From the NCBI GenBank assembly GCA_021234155.1, contig JAJEKV010000025.1:8933642-8997641 (forward strand): a DNA stretch of 64,000 nucleotides. The letters are read 5' to 3'. Below are positions 10,917-21,200 of this stretch, piece after piece. The stretch's first letter is position 1. Each line of letters opens with the position of its first letter. Source of the DNA: Isoetes taiwanensis (taxonomy: Eukaryota; Streptophyta; Lycopodiopsida; Isoetales; Isoetaceae). The notes under the pieces were generated by a model that was given only the letters and a program-made list of their open reading frames with translations, did no database searches and was not told where the DNA came from. Position numbers and translations under genes: made by a program.

Positions 10917-11222
10917 TTAGTATCCCGTCAATAAGTCAATTCCATTTACTATCTTTTGGTAATGCATTCTTCTGTTTATCCTGACTATTTTAGAAGATGG
11001 ATTCTTCTTAGCTGATTTTCTACAAGCTGAATCATGCAGTATCTCAACTTTAAAGGCTGAGTACCATTTCTGTGCTTCCTGTTTCCCCTGTTGAACAAGA
11101 GTCACAGGAGACACAATTATGCTTGGCTTATTCATCCCACTGCGATGCAGAGAGGCTAAGAAGGCTATGATTTGGATAGTGTTTTCCTGAACCCATTTCA
11201 TCTCCTATAATACCTCCTGCCC
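10917..11222 (-). pseudogene. SNF2 ATPase fragment, CSB/CHR8-like (copy B)
   Basis: Translation on the minus strand gives GAGGIIGDEMGSGK, then after one extra base (near 11183) TIQIIAFLASLHRSGMN, followed by KPSIIVSPVTLVQQGKQEA and QKWYSAFKVEILHDSA. This follows CSB/CHR8 motif I and Ia closely. The one-base insertion breaks the frame inside Walker A, and the tryptophan expected in QQW is Gly. The frame ends at 10917. This copy keeps the segment deleted in copy A, so the two copies decayed independently after the duplication. A likely exon acceptor (GGGGCAG) lies at its upstream edge. Confidence 0.8.
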
Positions 11223-11273
11223 CTTAGCAATGCAACTCCCATAACCACTTGACTCTGATAATAAAAAGATTAG

Positions 11274-11351
11274 GATATATGCTAGCAGGAATTTACAGTC
11301 CACCTTCCAATTGATATATGCTAGCAGGAATTTACAGTCCACCTTCCAATT
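11274..11351 (+). repeat. exact 39-bp tandem duplication
   Basis: Two identical copies, 11274-11312 and 11313-11351, begin GATATATGCTAGCAGGAATT and end ACCTTCCAATT. Their identity implies a recent duplication, or else an assembly artefact. Confidence 0.9.
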
Positions 11352-13107
11352 GTAGATCGTCCTCTGCTATTCTGGGAAACATTTGAGCAATCCTGGGTAA
11401 TAGACACCAGTACAATACTCTTCCTTAATTGCTTTCTTCCTTTCTCCTATCTTCAAAATTTGATGACAAATCATTCTCATCATCCACAATCCAGTCGTAT
11501 GCAAAAGTAGAAGTACGCACTCAAAATGCCATATAACAATGAGCTTGAATGAAAAGCAACTTATTCCCTAGTTTGAAGTCCATAACCTCCTATCAATTTC
11601 TATTTCATATGCAATTTCTAAAGCTTTAAAAATAGAATTATCTCAATAGTCTTTATCATCTGTTTCCATTGAACCCTTTTGTTTTTTATTTCCCTTTATT
11701 CTCCATTGAGATTCAAACAGTGGTCGCGTCCATTTTTTTAAGCTTGTAACTTTATTTATACATCCATACCTAACGCTGCATCAAAATCATCACCATTGTT
11801 TAACTGGAAATGAAAGGTTCCTTCTGAACCTTTTATCCCATTGTTAAACTCATCATTATCACCAACACTTGCGCCATTCTCTGCAGCCTGGTTCTGTAGA
11901 CATGTCAGTTGTTCTTTGCAGTTTCTTCTGCTTCAAGCTTTTCAAACATCCTTCTGCTAGTGTTTTGTGAAGATTGCTCTGATTCTTCTTTATTGGTTCT
12001 GCAGTGTTGACACCTGAAAACCTTTCGGAGCATCCTCTTTCAAATCTGCTTCTTCAAAAAATTCAAGGCCTGCCTGGACAAACTTCATCTCTTTTATTAC
12101 TGATGCAAGCTGAGCATGAATGTGAATCTCTCGTGCATATCTTTTATTCTTTTCAAACAAATATGGCCGTTCACTTCCTTCTCCACCTACCTGTGTTCTC
12201 TCTTGATTGGCCTTCTCAATCCGATGAAGCAATAAATACTAATGCAAATATCACAAAAACATGTTACAACACCACCACGTTCTATCTTTCCATGTAATTT
12301 CTTGCTAATGTATTTCATACACTTACTTATTGTGAGATCAATACCTTTGCCTACTAAGCAAGCAACCATCTTGTTTCATTTTACTGCAAACAGCACACTG
12401 CATAGCATTTAGGTCAGTGTCGATCTTCAATGCTTGACTAATATCACAACAAAGCAGAAAATATGATGGCACAAATCATTTCACTGACAGGCTGGAGTTG
12501 AGATGCACTGCCAAATGAAATAGAAGTTTTGCATCTAACTCTAAAAATCAGTCACAAGCAAATGCATTTAAACAGAGATCAAAACCAAAACCACTGCACA
12601 CCGGAAACTCTATCTCTTTTGCAGGTGCATGCAAATATAACATTGACATTTGAGGATGGCCGCATTGATATGTCTGGCCTTCTAATCATGAGCTGTGGGA
12701 AGGCATCAATGTCTATTTGGGAACAAAAACGTTAATCAACAACTTAAGGCAGACAAAATACCTGCAAATAAGCGATTACAATTCGTCTTATCAGATGGGT
12801 CCAACTTGAATCGTAATTGCCCTGCAGGATTACATGTTATCACCGAGTTGGAACTTCAAGGGTATACCACCGTCAAGCCTTGTCTAGAATCAATTTGTGA
12901 CAATGATATTATACATTGTCCCATAACGTGGACAACGATAACCCTTGTTGGGAGGCTTGATTCGGTGCAGATTTTGTTCAGCTTTATCAAAATCCATGGA
13001 ATGTTAAAAAGTAGGGACAATAGATAAGATCTGTACAAGTATTTGAGTAGGACTTAAATGTACTTAGATGCTATAACTAGAATCAATTTGTGTCGAGGAC
13101 ATGTGGG
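11352..13107. other. unassigned; possible minus- and plus-strand exons
   Basis: On the minus strand, 11990-12232 is open for 80 codons and contains two good splice donors: ACACAG|GTAGGT near 12195 and TTTCAG|GTGTCA near 12015. One segment reads ASVIKEMKFVQAGLEFFEEA. At 11808-11940 another open stretch ends FDAALGMDV and stop. On plus, 12625-12715 follows a TTTTGCAG acceptor and reads TLTFEDGRIDMSGLLIMSCG. None matches a family I know. They could be remnants of genes around the SNF2 fragment. Confidence 0.3.
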
Positions 13108-13218
13108 CAATTGTAAACCTTATGTAGATCAAGGGAATCCACAGATGTGTGGAATGTTAAATGCAATTGTAAACCTTATGTAGATCAAGGAAATCCAAAG
13201 ATGTGTGGAATGTTAAAC
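13108..13218 (+). repeat. 54-bp tandem duplication
   Basis: Two adjacent copies begin CAATTGTAAACCTTATGTAG and end TGTGTGGAATGTTAAA. They differ at two positions. Confidence 0.85.
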
Positions 13219-15125
13219 AAGTGAAATAAAAGGCAAAGAAAGGCAAGACCTAAATGGAGATGCGTCTAAAGTAACTATATGGGACGGCTGAACAACAGGA
13301 CCATGAAACTTGTGAACATAGAACCACCATTGAACCCTCTCCTCTTAGAATTGCCATAAGCCCTCCTCTTAGCCATATCTTACAAACGGTGTAACCATTG
13401 CAAAGGACATTTGGCTAGAAGGATGAACCCCAAAGAAAAGACAAGAACAACCTAGTTAAGGTAGTCCATCAAGGACAGATTAGACATGGGGATGTTGAAC
13501 TATTCGCTTAGTAAGAAGTTGTTCGCTACTTTTTAGTTTGGAAGGACAATTTGCTAACGCATTTAAGTCTAGTCACACAACCACTATTCAAAGTAAAAGG
13601 ATAAACACCATAAGGAAAAAGAGGGAGAAAGAACCTAGTTAAGGTGGACTGCAGGGGACATTCCATCATGGACCTACTATTCAGGCACTAACTATTTGCT
13701 CATTGTCATAGTTGGTGCATAAAAAGCACATTTTATAGCAGTAAAATCATGTGTAACAAAACCCACTGCTAATTATAAATTACAACAAACTCCTCTTTTC
13801 ATAAGTACGAGGCGCCGCTTAGCGTGATGAGTGCGTTGAATCAATTTAGCTCTCTTGTTTATAAGAATAGATATTTTGCAAAAAGAAAATGCATGAAATC
13901 TGAATATGCCCACATCCCTATGTGTAATAAAGGAATCTTCATCTCCAAAACCTTCCTAGAATCCCTCATTTTCTATAGCTAAACAATGAAACGCATGCTA
14001 ATGTCTTCAAGTGCAAAATTATCATGATCTTTGTTTCTCAGAAAACTAAGTTTAGGAACTTTCTTGTTCCTTGCTTTTACATTAGATCTTTGACTTTCTG
14101 TTGCAAAGTCGAAGACAATTGGTCCATGCCATCTGGACAAGAAAAATGGTTTTAAACACCACCACCACCACCTGCATTGAATTGAACAACTTGACTTAAT
14201 GTGATTATGTTGGTTTCCTCACATGTTGCATCATGCCAAAATTAAAGACATTGAGAGCTTTATTGCCATCCTCAAGTTTAGAATATTGAACTAAGTTATG
14301 TTGCATTCTCTATACAGAGGACCTGTTAGGCACCTTTCAAGTTTTCATGGAGTTATATGTAAGCCAATTAATACACGTGTAGCAGATAAAAATGCTTGTA
14401 TACAAATTTATAAACTTTTCTTCAGTTCCTTCTCTAACCTTGTAACCTTTTCCAATGTTTGTGCATTAGACAAGTTAAATAAAGCTATATTTTTTTTTTT
14501 TTTTTTTTGGTTATTGACTCGATTTCACGACTCCATCTTATCCAGCTTGTCTTTTCCTACTTGGTCGACTCCCGTCTTCCTTTACGCCAAACTTTCACTT
14601 AGCCTCGGCCTCTCATATCTCAAAGGTTATCAGGAGCCTTCCTCACCAAAAGCCCATCATTTTTCTCATAACACAAGTACCAATTCAACTTATTCTACTT
14701 GGTTTTGGAATTGCAATTCATATTCAAAGTGAATATAAGGTTCTATTAGAGAAGTCAAAATGTCAAGACTAGCATATGGACTAATTTGACATTACAACTA
14801 TACCTTCATCAAGGGGGTTCACACTTTGTCCATGTATTTTTTGCCTAAGCACGAACGGAAAGGTGATTTTTTGGAAGTATTTATATATTTGGAGTAAATT
14901 TGCATATGGAGGGTTTAAATCTGGTTCTAAAATCCATATAACAACATTATTTTTTTGTACCATGCGAACATAGGTGGCATATCCCTTTCATATATAAGTG
15001 CACCCCCAAACCTCCATTTTGGTCCTATCCAAAATGATTCTTTAATAAAAATATGAATCTTCATCTCCTTGATATCTTGTTACTGTCAAATGTTTTACTC
15101 CAGGATTGACTTGAATTGAATGGTC
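13219..15125. other. unassigned; poly-T run at about 14490
   Basis: A run of about 19 T at 14490-14508 could be the poly(A) tail of a minus-strand retroposon whose body would lie at higher coordinates (14510-14740). I could not find matching target-site duplications. The plus-strand frame at 14298-14732 reads through this run and is probably not a gene. Confidence 0.3.
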
Positions 15126-15340
15126 TTTATCGTCCACGAAGACCAATCGATCTATGGGACCCAATAAAGGAGCGCAACAGATATATTACTATTCGGATTG
15201 AAAAACCTCCGCCGGAGACAATTTTCAAAGGAAAAACCGCGGCAATAATAAGAATGCTGACAAACTGTACAAATATACATTATGGGATATATACATGTTA
15301 AGTGGGTGTCCAATGACATATTTGACCCCGAATATCCATG
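15126..15340 (+). repeat. repeat family R, copy 1
   Basis: Begins TTTATCGTCCACGAAGACCA and includes CTATGGGACCCAATA and GATTGAAAAACCTCCGCC. It matches 15866-16065 base for base over long stretches. The core ATTRAAAAACCYCGCC also recurs at 45905 and 46920. Confidence 0.7.
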
Positions 15341-15640
15341 ACGTCCTGAAGGTATGATCCTCGCAACCGTACTGAAGCCGTGCTCAATATCACAATAGCA
15401 GTTGGTCGGGCTTGACCAATTCGGTATAGCATGTCTGGATTTGATCATACGCCAGATAGCTCTGAAGAGTGTGAAAATCGCATTTAATTAAAGTGGGTAA
15501 GATCTCGACGTTTTGAGACTCAAACTAAAAATGGGACTCATACTAATTTTGTTTTTTGAAATGAATGCTTGAATAGAATTTTTTCTTAATAAAACAACAA
15601 TAATATTTACAAAGAACAATCCAAGAAAAGAAGGGGAGAT
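15341..15640. other. unassigned stretch
   Basis: No feature supported. Confidence 0.4.
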
Positions 15641-15865
15641 GGTGGAGAAAGAATGGTAGGAAGGAAGGGGAGATGGAAGGGAGGGAGGCAAAGGAGCAGG
15701 GAGAGGGAGGAGGCGGGGATAAGATTGGAAGAAGGGGGAAGGGGGGTAGGGGAGGAGGGAGGAAGAGGGGAAGGAGGGGGGGGGGGGGAGGGGAGTTAAG
15801 TTGGAAGAAGGGATGGGGAGAGGGGATAGAGCAAAAGGAAGGAAGGAAGGAAGGAAGGAAGGTAC
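15641..15865 (+). repeat. purine (G/A) tract with G runs and (GGAA)n
   Basis: The plus strand is almost pure purine for about 215 bases. It includes a run of 13 G at about 15776-15788 next to further GGGG runs, and GGAAGGAAGG repeats at 15836-15862. The G runs could form a G-quadruplex. The long open frames on both strands here are low-complexity artefacts. Confidence 0.85.
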
Positions 15866-16065
15866 TTTTATCGTCCACGAGGAGACCAATCGGTCTATGG
15901 GACCCAATACAAAAACGCAGCGACAAGCGGATTCTTGCCGGATTAAAAACCCCGCCCGGAAGGGTTTTCGAAAGGGGAAAAATGCGGGCAAAGAATCGAC
16001 GGGCCGGACAAACCGTGCTAATCATATAAAATGCGTAAACATCCCAATATATCTGATCATGCACC
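15866..16065 (+). repeat. repeat family R, copy 2
   Basis: Shares TTTATCGTCCACGAGGAGAC, CTATGGGACCCAATAC and GATTAAAAACCCCGCCCGG with copy 1. It directly abuts the purine tract on its left and the 3' side of the GC-rich LINE on its right. Confidence 0.7.
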
Positions 16066-16994
16066 ACCCCGTGAGTGCCTAGTCACGGACGGCCAGTGGG
16101 GGGCAAAGGTGACCTCGCGGGTCCGGTACCTCTCGGATGTATGACCCGTGGCACGCATCGACGGTGTGTTCATCGCAAATGCAAGGGCACGTCCGCAGGT
16201 ACTAAGGGGCGATCTCGCCCGGATCCGAGCAACGCCGGGGCAACTCGGAAAGTGTGAGACTCATCCTCAATGGCACCCGCTTTGACAAAGACCGACAGAG
16301 CCTGTGTCTGGCGGGCTCCCCAATCCACCCGCCCGCCTCGGCGAAGATGGGGCAAGGCACCGTATGAATGGAGGCAATGAGTCCGGCTTTTCAAAGGTAT
16401 TTGGGAACGCAGTAGAGCTGTGGGCCCCGGGCTAACACGGGGTTAATGTGCTCCTTGTAATGGGCCATTTTGACCTGCTCTAGAGCAATGGGGTCCCGAG
16501 CTTGCCAAGGAAACAAGCATCTAGGGTACTCCCGTAGTTCGTCACGATCGACATGTAGCGCAGAAAGATATGCATCGTGCTCTTGACGTTCCATCTGGCG
16601 AACCATCGATCTCTTACCCCTCCAACGGGCCCTAAGCCTGCGGACTCATGGCCCGCGGTGTAAGCCGAGTCGCGGGGAGCCGAGCATCACCCATAGTAAC
16701 CACTTTAGAAAATAGGCGATGTGTCTATCAAGGGCACCCGAAGCGGCAAGAATCAGGTTTCTACTTGTGAGAATCCGATAGGGCCCGAAGGTTTCACCCC
16801 AAGTGCCCGTGCAAAATGCCTACACTTTTGCTCCAAGTCATTCAGTGCGCCAAAGAGGCAGCCAGGGCCCCAAACCTCGACCGTCTGAAGGGCCGGGCTC
16901 GACCCGATTAGGAGCAGATGTGACCGATGGCCCCAATCATATAGCTACGCACGGTGATTTGTTTACGCATGGCATAAAGCTTTCGGCCTTCTTG

Positions 16995-18054
16995 TCACCC
17001 ATAGCGGATAGGCGCCTCCCGCCGAAGCGAGGAGGGGAACTCGCCCCTAGGTACTTGTAGGTGGGCGTGACGTCCACAGGTCCGCCCCCGATATGTGAGT
17101 GCGAGGAGGCATGGGGTGGCGGAAGAGGATATGAGAACCACCCCCGGTCTTGGCAGATTGACGCGCATGTCCAGAGCCCGACAAAATGTGTCTAGGGCAT
17201 CCGTGTGAGATCGTGATAGCTTCGGGGGTGTGGCCAACAGCCAACATCGCCCCGCATAGATGAGCCGGGCGGATGACCTGGTGCAAAAGCCAGATGCCAT
17301 CCCCCCATGCTTTCGATAAGCCGGGGCTCTAACCGACAATGTAGAGGCCAAAAAGTGTTGGCGAGAGGGGGCAACCCCGCCGGACACCGATACTATTGGT
17401 GAATGCTTGGCCCGTTTACCGATCCCCGCCAAAACAACTCTCATACAACTCAGATATGGCATTCTCGACAGGCGTGGGAGCCCCGATTGACGCAGCCTAG
17501 CCTACGGCTTTTCGGGGGGACCGATCAAAAAGCCTTTGCGAAGTCCACAAAGCAAAGCAATACAAGTCCGGTAGATGATTCCGGCTGTCTTCAATCGGTG
17601 CCGCAGCCGTAAAGATATGGTCAATCGTTGAGTGGCGGGGTCGAAGCCCGCCTGTGTGAGGGCTCGCGACATCGCCTTCGCCTACCGGGTCAACTGCTGC
17701 TCGAGAATGCCCAATATGGTTTGGCAAATCCGAATCGACCATGATCGTCCGGTAATTGGACGGACAAATCGGGTCGCCTTGTGAATGGGAACAACCCGCT
17801 GTGGTCCATTGTCGGGAAACCCTCTGCAATGCTCGTTGAGCGGGGTAGTGAGGACGTAAGACAAGCGGGCCGCCCGCCCACTTGAGTAACTCGGCCGATA
17901 CCATCGAGGTGTTTGCCTTCCCATTAGCTAGCCGTTGCAGGCCCTCCTCAACATCCTCGGCCCACGAGAACCAATGGGGGCCATCCCTGTGGGGGTATGG
18001 GCGCACGTGCCTGGCCGGGTCATAGAGCCGCCGCGCAGCCAATCGCATTCCCAC
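16995..18054 (-). pseudogene. LINE reverse transcriptase remnant
   Basis: Pieces in several frames follow the order of a LINE RT. They are VEEGLQRLANGKA and SAELLKWAGGPLV (fingers), SNYRTIMVDSDLPNHIG, LRPRHSTIDHIFTAAAPIED, and DLYCFALWTSQRLFD (the motif A region, where family members have an FVDFRKAFD-like sequence; the catalytic Asp is lost). Further on come the LSPTLF-like piece near 17365 and DTFCRALDMRVNLP near 17180. No intact frame longer than about 100 codons is in register, so this copy cannot make an enzyme. Confidence 0.8.
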
Positions 18055-18299
18055 CGCCGCGTGATGTCCCCGAGGGGTGGCTGGCCTTCAAGCACCGCTC
18101 GTGTTGTTCGAGATGAGGTCCAGCAGTCAACATCTCCCCTCGATGTTGGCAAGGTACCGCTTTGTGTCCTTCGGGAGCGAAGCGCTGGGTGATCGTGGTG
18201 GTGGCCCGAAATGGCATTGATCCGCATCGTGGACGGAGTTGCCGCTATGCTCTTTTACAACCGCGATCAAACCATGATTCTATTTAGGAATGTTGCTGA

Positions 18300-19180
18300 C
18301 TCGAAGCCGGGCGACGAGGGGGTTCCGCCAAAGCACCTCGGCCCGCCGTGATCCGTAATAGCTTAAGTCACCGGTCTCTGCTCGGCCGCTCTAGTGTGGA
18401 GGTCCGCAGAATTACCGGGAGGGCGCCCATGAGCATCGGCGTAGTCCTCCGCCACGCTCATAATCGAAGTCTCAACCGAGACGGCGAGGGTCGGTATAGT
18501 GGGGGTTCCGCGCTCGCCAAACCAGGTCCAAATAAAGTGGGAGGTGATCCGAGTCGACCTCCTCATCCCGGACCGTCTCAGGCCCACCCTAAACGACCGA
18601 TGAGATGCATATCTTGGCGCAACTACAAGCACATAGTCCACCACACTAGACCCTCCCCCCGATTGTCCTATCCGCATGTGCACTTACGAGAATCGGGCCA
18701 CCGTGGAAAGGCCATTGCAAATTATCAAGTCAAAATGCCACATAGCAGAGCAATCGTCGCCAAAGCGAAAGTGACTCGGCCGCCATCCGACCAGCGTGGC
18801 CAGGCTACTTCTGGGCGCGTAGGCGCAGGACATCGCCGTGAGGGGTCAAGTCGCATGGGCCGCTCTACTCCCCGTCCGCATTGAAATCTCCAAGAAGGAC
18901 GACCCTACCCAACGGCTGATCTTCGGGCCAGATGTCATCATATAGATCGACATACGGGTCCATCCTATCTCGCAGACGGGGTGGGTCGCGATAGAAGGTG
19001 CCGTCTCAAGCGTGAGGGAAATAACAGCGCCGTAAAAAGAGGGTTGCCACCGGTATTATGCAACGAAACCCGGCACCGGGTTGTCTGGTCACCGTCTTCC
19101 TCGGAGGGTAAATCAATGTGCCAAGGTTGTCCGGTAGTAGCAAGCCACCCACCATGACCCCTACCGGCCCCTGCATGTGT
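18300..19180 (-). pseudogene. LINE APE-type endonuclease remnant
   Basis: Moving down the minus strand: DFLGLPTFRSS and VMVGGLLLPDNLGTL (19.2-19.1 kb), then VVLLGDFNADG at about 18872-18904, the GDFN motif of APE endonucleases, then GGGSSVVDYVLV near 18655 and WTWFGERGTPT near 18530. The final SDH-type catalytic segment is damaged. The order and spacing fit a LINE endonuclease upstream of RT. Confidence 0.7.
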
Positions 19181-19849
19181 ATTGAAGACCGAAATGTTGG
19201 TAACCCCAAGAAATCGTAGCTCAGGCTCAAAGATGCTCCCATGTCTCCATGAGGAAGATGAGATCCATACCTACGCCACTCGAAGTTCGACCGGCCCCCT
19301 TCGCCAAGGGAAGCCTCGACAATTCCATGAGACCACCCGAGGCACACCCTATTTGTCGCCAGGGATGGTGGCGCGCACTCGAAGTCAGCTGGGGAGGACG
19401 GGAAGCGAGGCCGAAAGGGAGAAGTAGATGGAGCGAGGCAAAGATGTGGTCGGAGAGGGCGTGGGCCGCGAGGGAGCAGGAGTAGGAGCAGAGAAGGGGG
19501 GGCCGGTAGTAGAAGCGTGGCTGTGGCCGCTGGTAGCTCAGGTTGGGGCTGCGGTGGTCTCGGCAGCAGAGCGGTTGTCGGGAAAATGTGCATCCCGCCG
19601 AACCAATCCTGCGGCACCCGCTGGCTTAATGCCTCGACCACGACAAGCTCCCCGCCTCGCGTGCCTCTGGGGCCGCGACGGGTGTGAGGTCCCGGCCCAC
19701 GCATGAGGGATGTCCCCTTCAACATCCCGCCCCGGGCGCAATATGGCATCACGCACTGCATCCGCAACCGTGAATATGACAATGCGGTCCACGGCCAAAG
19801 GCCGAGCCCCATGCCGGCCGCCGAGAAATGTGAACTGCCCGGGAATGTC

Positions 19850-20930
19850 ATCCGATCGAGAATGTGTGTTTGGATGTTGGGGTGAGACTCTCCCCGCTGT
19901 TTCGGGCATGCCTCGAACTACCCAGATTGTGGCCTCTCCGCCGCTCCCCGGAGTTCCGCTGCCTTGGCGGGTCCAAGGTGGGCAAGGCCGGGTCCCTCTT
20001 TGGGGGTGGTGGTGGTGGCTGGGATGGCGTGGAGTGACTGGAGTGTGGCCGGGATGGCGTGGGAGTGGCCGGAGAGCCGGGCGGCGGTCTTGAGGCGTGT
20101 TGCCCGGCGTGGTGGAAATTTGTGGCGGGATAGCGGTCACGAGGCAGCGTTTCGTCCACAATGAAGTGGGAGCCGCGGCTCTTGCGGCAAAGCTGGCTGC
20201 TTGGCCAACTCACACTGCCGCTTCTTCTGCGGTGACTATATGAACCTCGGTAAGGAGACCACGGCTCTGTCACGGCGTGGATGGTTGCCTTAACCTCACG
20301 GGCTCAGGGCTCTGGCGAGTGGCGGGCGTGCTCGAGCCCGGCCTACCGCAGGCGTCGAGGGCCGGGCTTGCTGTTCCGATCTTACTCTGAAGATCCTGAA
20401 GCTGTGTCTGGCTGTCTGCAAGAGCAGCCTGTGCTCCCCGTGCCATGGTGGTGGCTGCCTCTACCTCTGGTGGGGTGCGGTGGCGATGTCTCTGCATTCT
20501 TGGCGCTCCCTCTCTGTGTCATGGTGTCGAGTGATGAACCACGAGTCTGGCGGGCCGCGTAATCGGCGACCTCCTGCGCCCTGCTGCTTGCCGCCGAAGT
20601 GTGCAAGGCCAAGGCCATCTTCCACATGCGCGGCGGCGGGTCTCCAAGCTTTGTGATAACTGGTTCTTCGACCCGATTTGCCTTTTGAGCACATGGGATG
20701 CCGAGGACTCCATCTCCATCGCCATGCCGGCCCAAAGGGCACCTTTGTTAGCCTCAACACGAGCACTATTAGCCTCCATTCCCGCTTTTGGCGTGGCTCC
20801 AATTCTCTGCCGAGGCGGGAGTTCCTATGTGGTGCGAGCAATTAATCCCCTTCCTACTGGGCCGGCCTCGGGAGGGGGCCTTAGCCTTAGCCCGAGCCTC
20901 CTTCTTCATGGAGGATGACTCTCCCTGTCC
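19850..20930 (-). pseudogene. LINE ORF1 / gag-like remnant
   Basis: Overlapping minus-strand frames are rich in Ala, Arg, Gln, Pro and Gly, with helix-forming stretches such as ALADSQTQLQDLQSK near 20420. Position upstream of the endonuclease suggests ORF1. No CCHC knuckle was found. The call rests on position and composition only. Confidence 0.4.
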
Positions 20931-21166
20931 ATGATGGCTGATCGGGGCCGTTTGTGTGGGCGGGCCCTCGCCTTAGGTTTCCCAGGCGGCCCATCTTCGT
21001 GGCCATGACTCCCAAAGTTTGAGGGGTCTCTGGCTGCGGAAAGGGTGCCTAGAATTGAATTTGGGGACTCAAGAACGCGGGCAGAGCACCTTTTGGGCTA
21101 AGGGAGGGGCAAAGGGAGGCAAGGTCCCTCCCCCAAAAAAAAAAAAAAAAAAAAGTATTAATTATT

Positions 21167-21200
21167 AACTAGTAAACGTGTGCCCGGCGTTGCCGGGCTA
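21167..21200 (-). mobile_element. Helitron-like 3' terminus
   Basis: On the minus strand a perfect 7-bp-stem hairpin, GCCCGGCAACGCCGGGC (21182-21198), is followed after nine bases (ACACGTTTA) by CTAG at 21169-21172 and then T. Plant Helitrons end with a short GC hairpin about ten bases before CTRR and insert between A and T. The element body would lie at higher coordinates. I cannot fix a 5' TC end, and no Rep/helicase ORF is seen, so it would be non-autonomous. Confidence 0.55.

Larger units (their letters stand above)
16066..21150 (-). mobile_element. GC-rich non-LTR retrotransposon (LINE), heavily decayed
   Basis: Reading on the minus strand, the element runs from a 5' side near 21150 to a 3' side near 16070. 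Along it I can follow a gag-like ORF1 region (20.9-19.9 kb), an APE-type endonuclease (19.2-18.3 kb) and a reverse transcriptase (18.05-16.99 kb), with many frameshifts and stops. Base composition is far more GC-rich than all the flanking DNA. The RT motifs resemble LINEs I associate with ferns, lycophytes and gymnosperms. An A-run of about 20 at 21135-21154 lies at the 5' side of this orientation, so it is not this element's tail; it may belong to another insertion. Confidence 0.8.

Noticed and set aside
14298-14732. A 144-codon plus-strand frame
   Set aside because: It translates through a run of 19 T (poly-Phe) and shows no domain.
15488-16067. Long Pro/Phe/Ser- or Gly/Arg-rich frames on both strands
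   Set aside because: They are produced by the purine/pyrimidine tract and have no splice or domain support.
16075-20918. A GC-rich region packed with open frames, possibly bacterial DNA or contamination
   Set aside because: The minus-strand pieces line up as LINE ORF1, endonuclease and RT; frames are broken, and there is no operon layout or ribosome-binding pattern.
21131-21154. The A-run as the poly(A) tail of the GC-rich LINE
   Set aside because: The LINE is on the minus strand, so this A-run lies at its 5' side.
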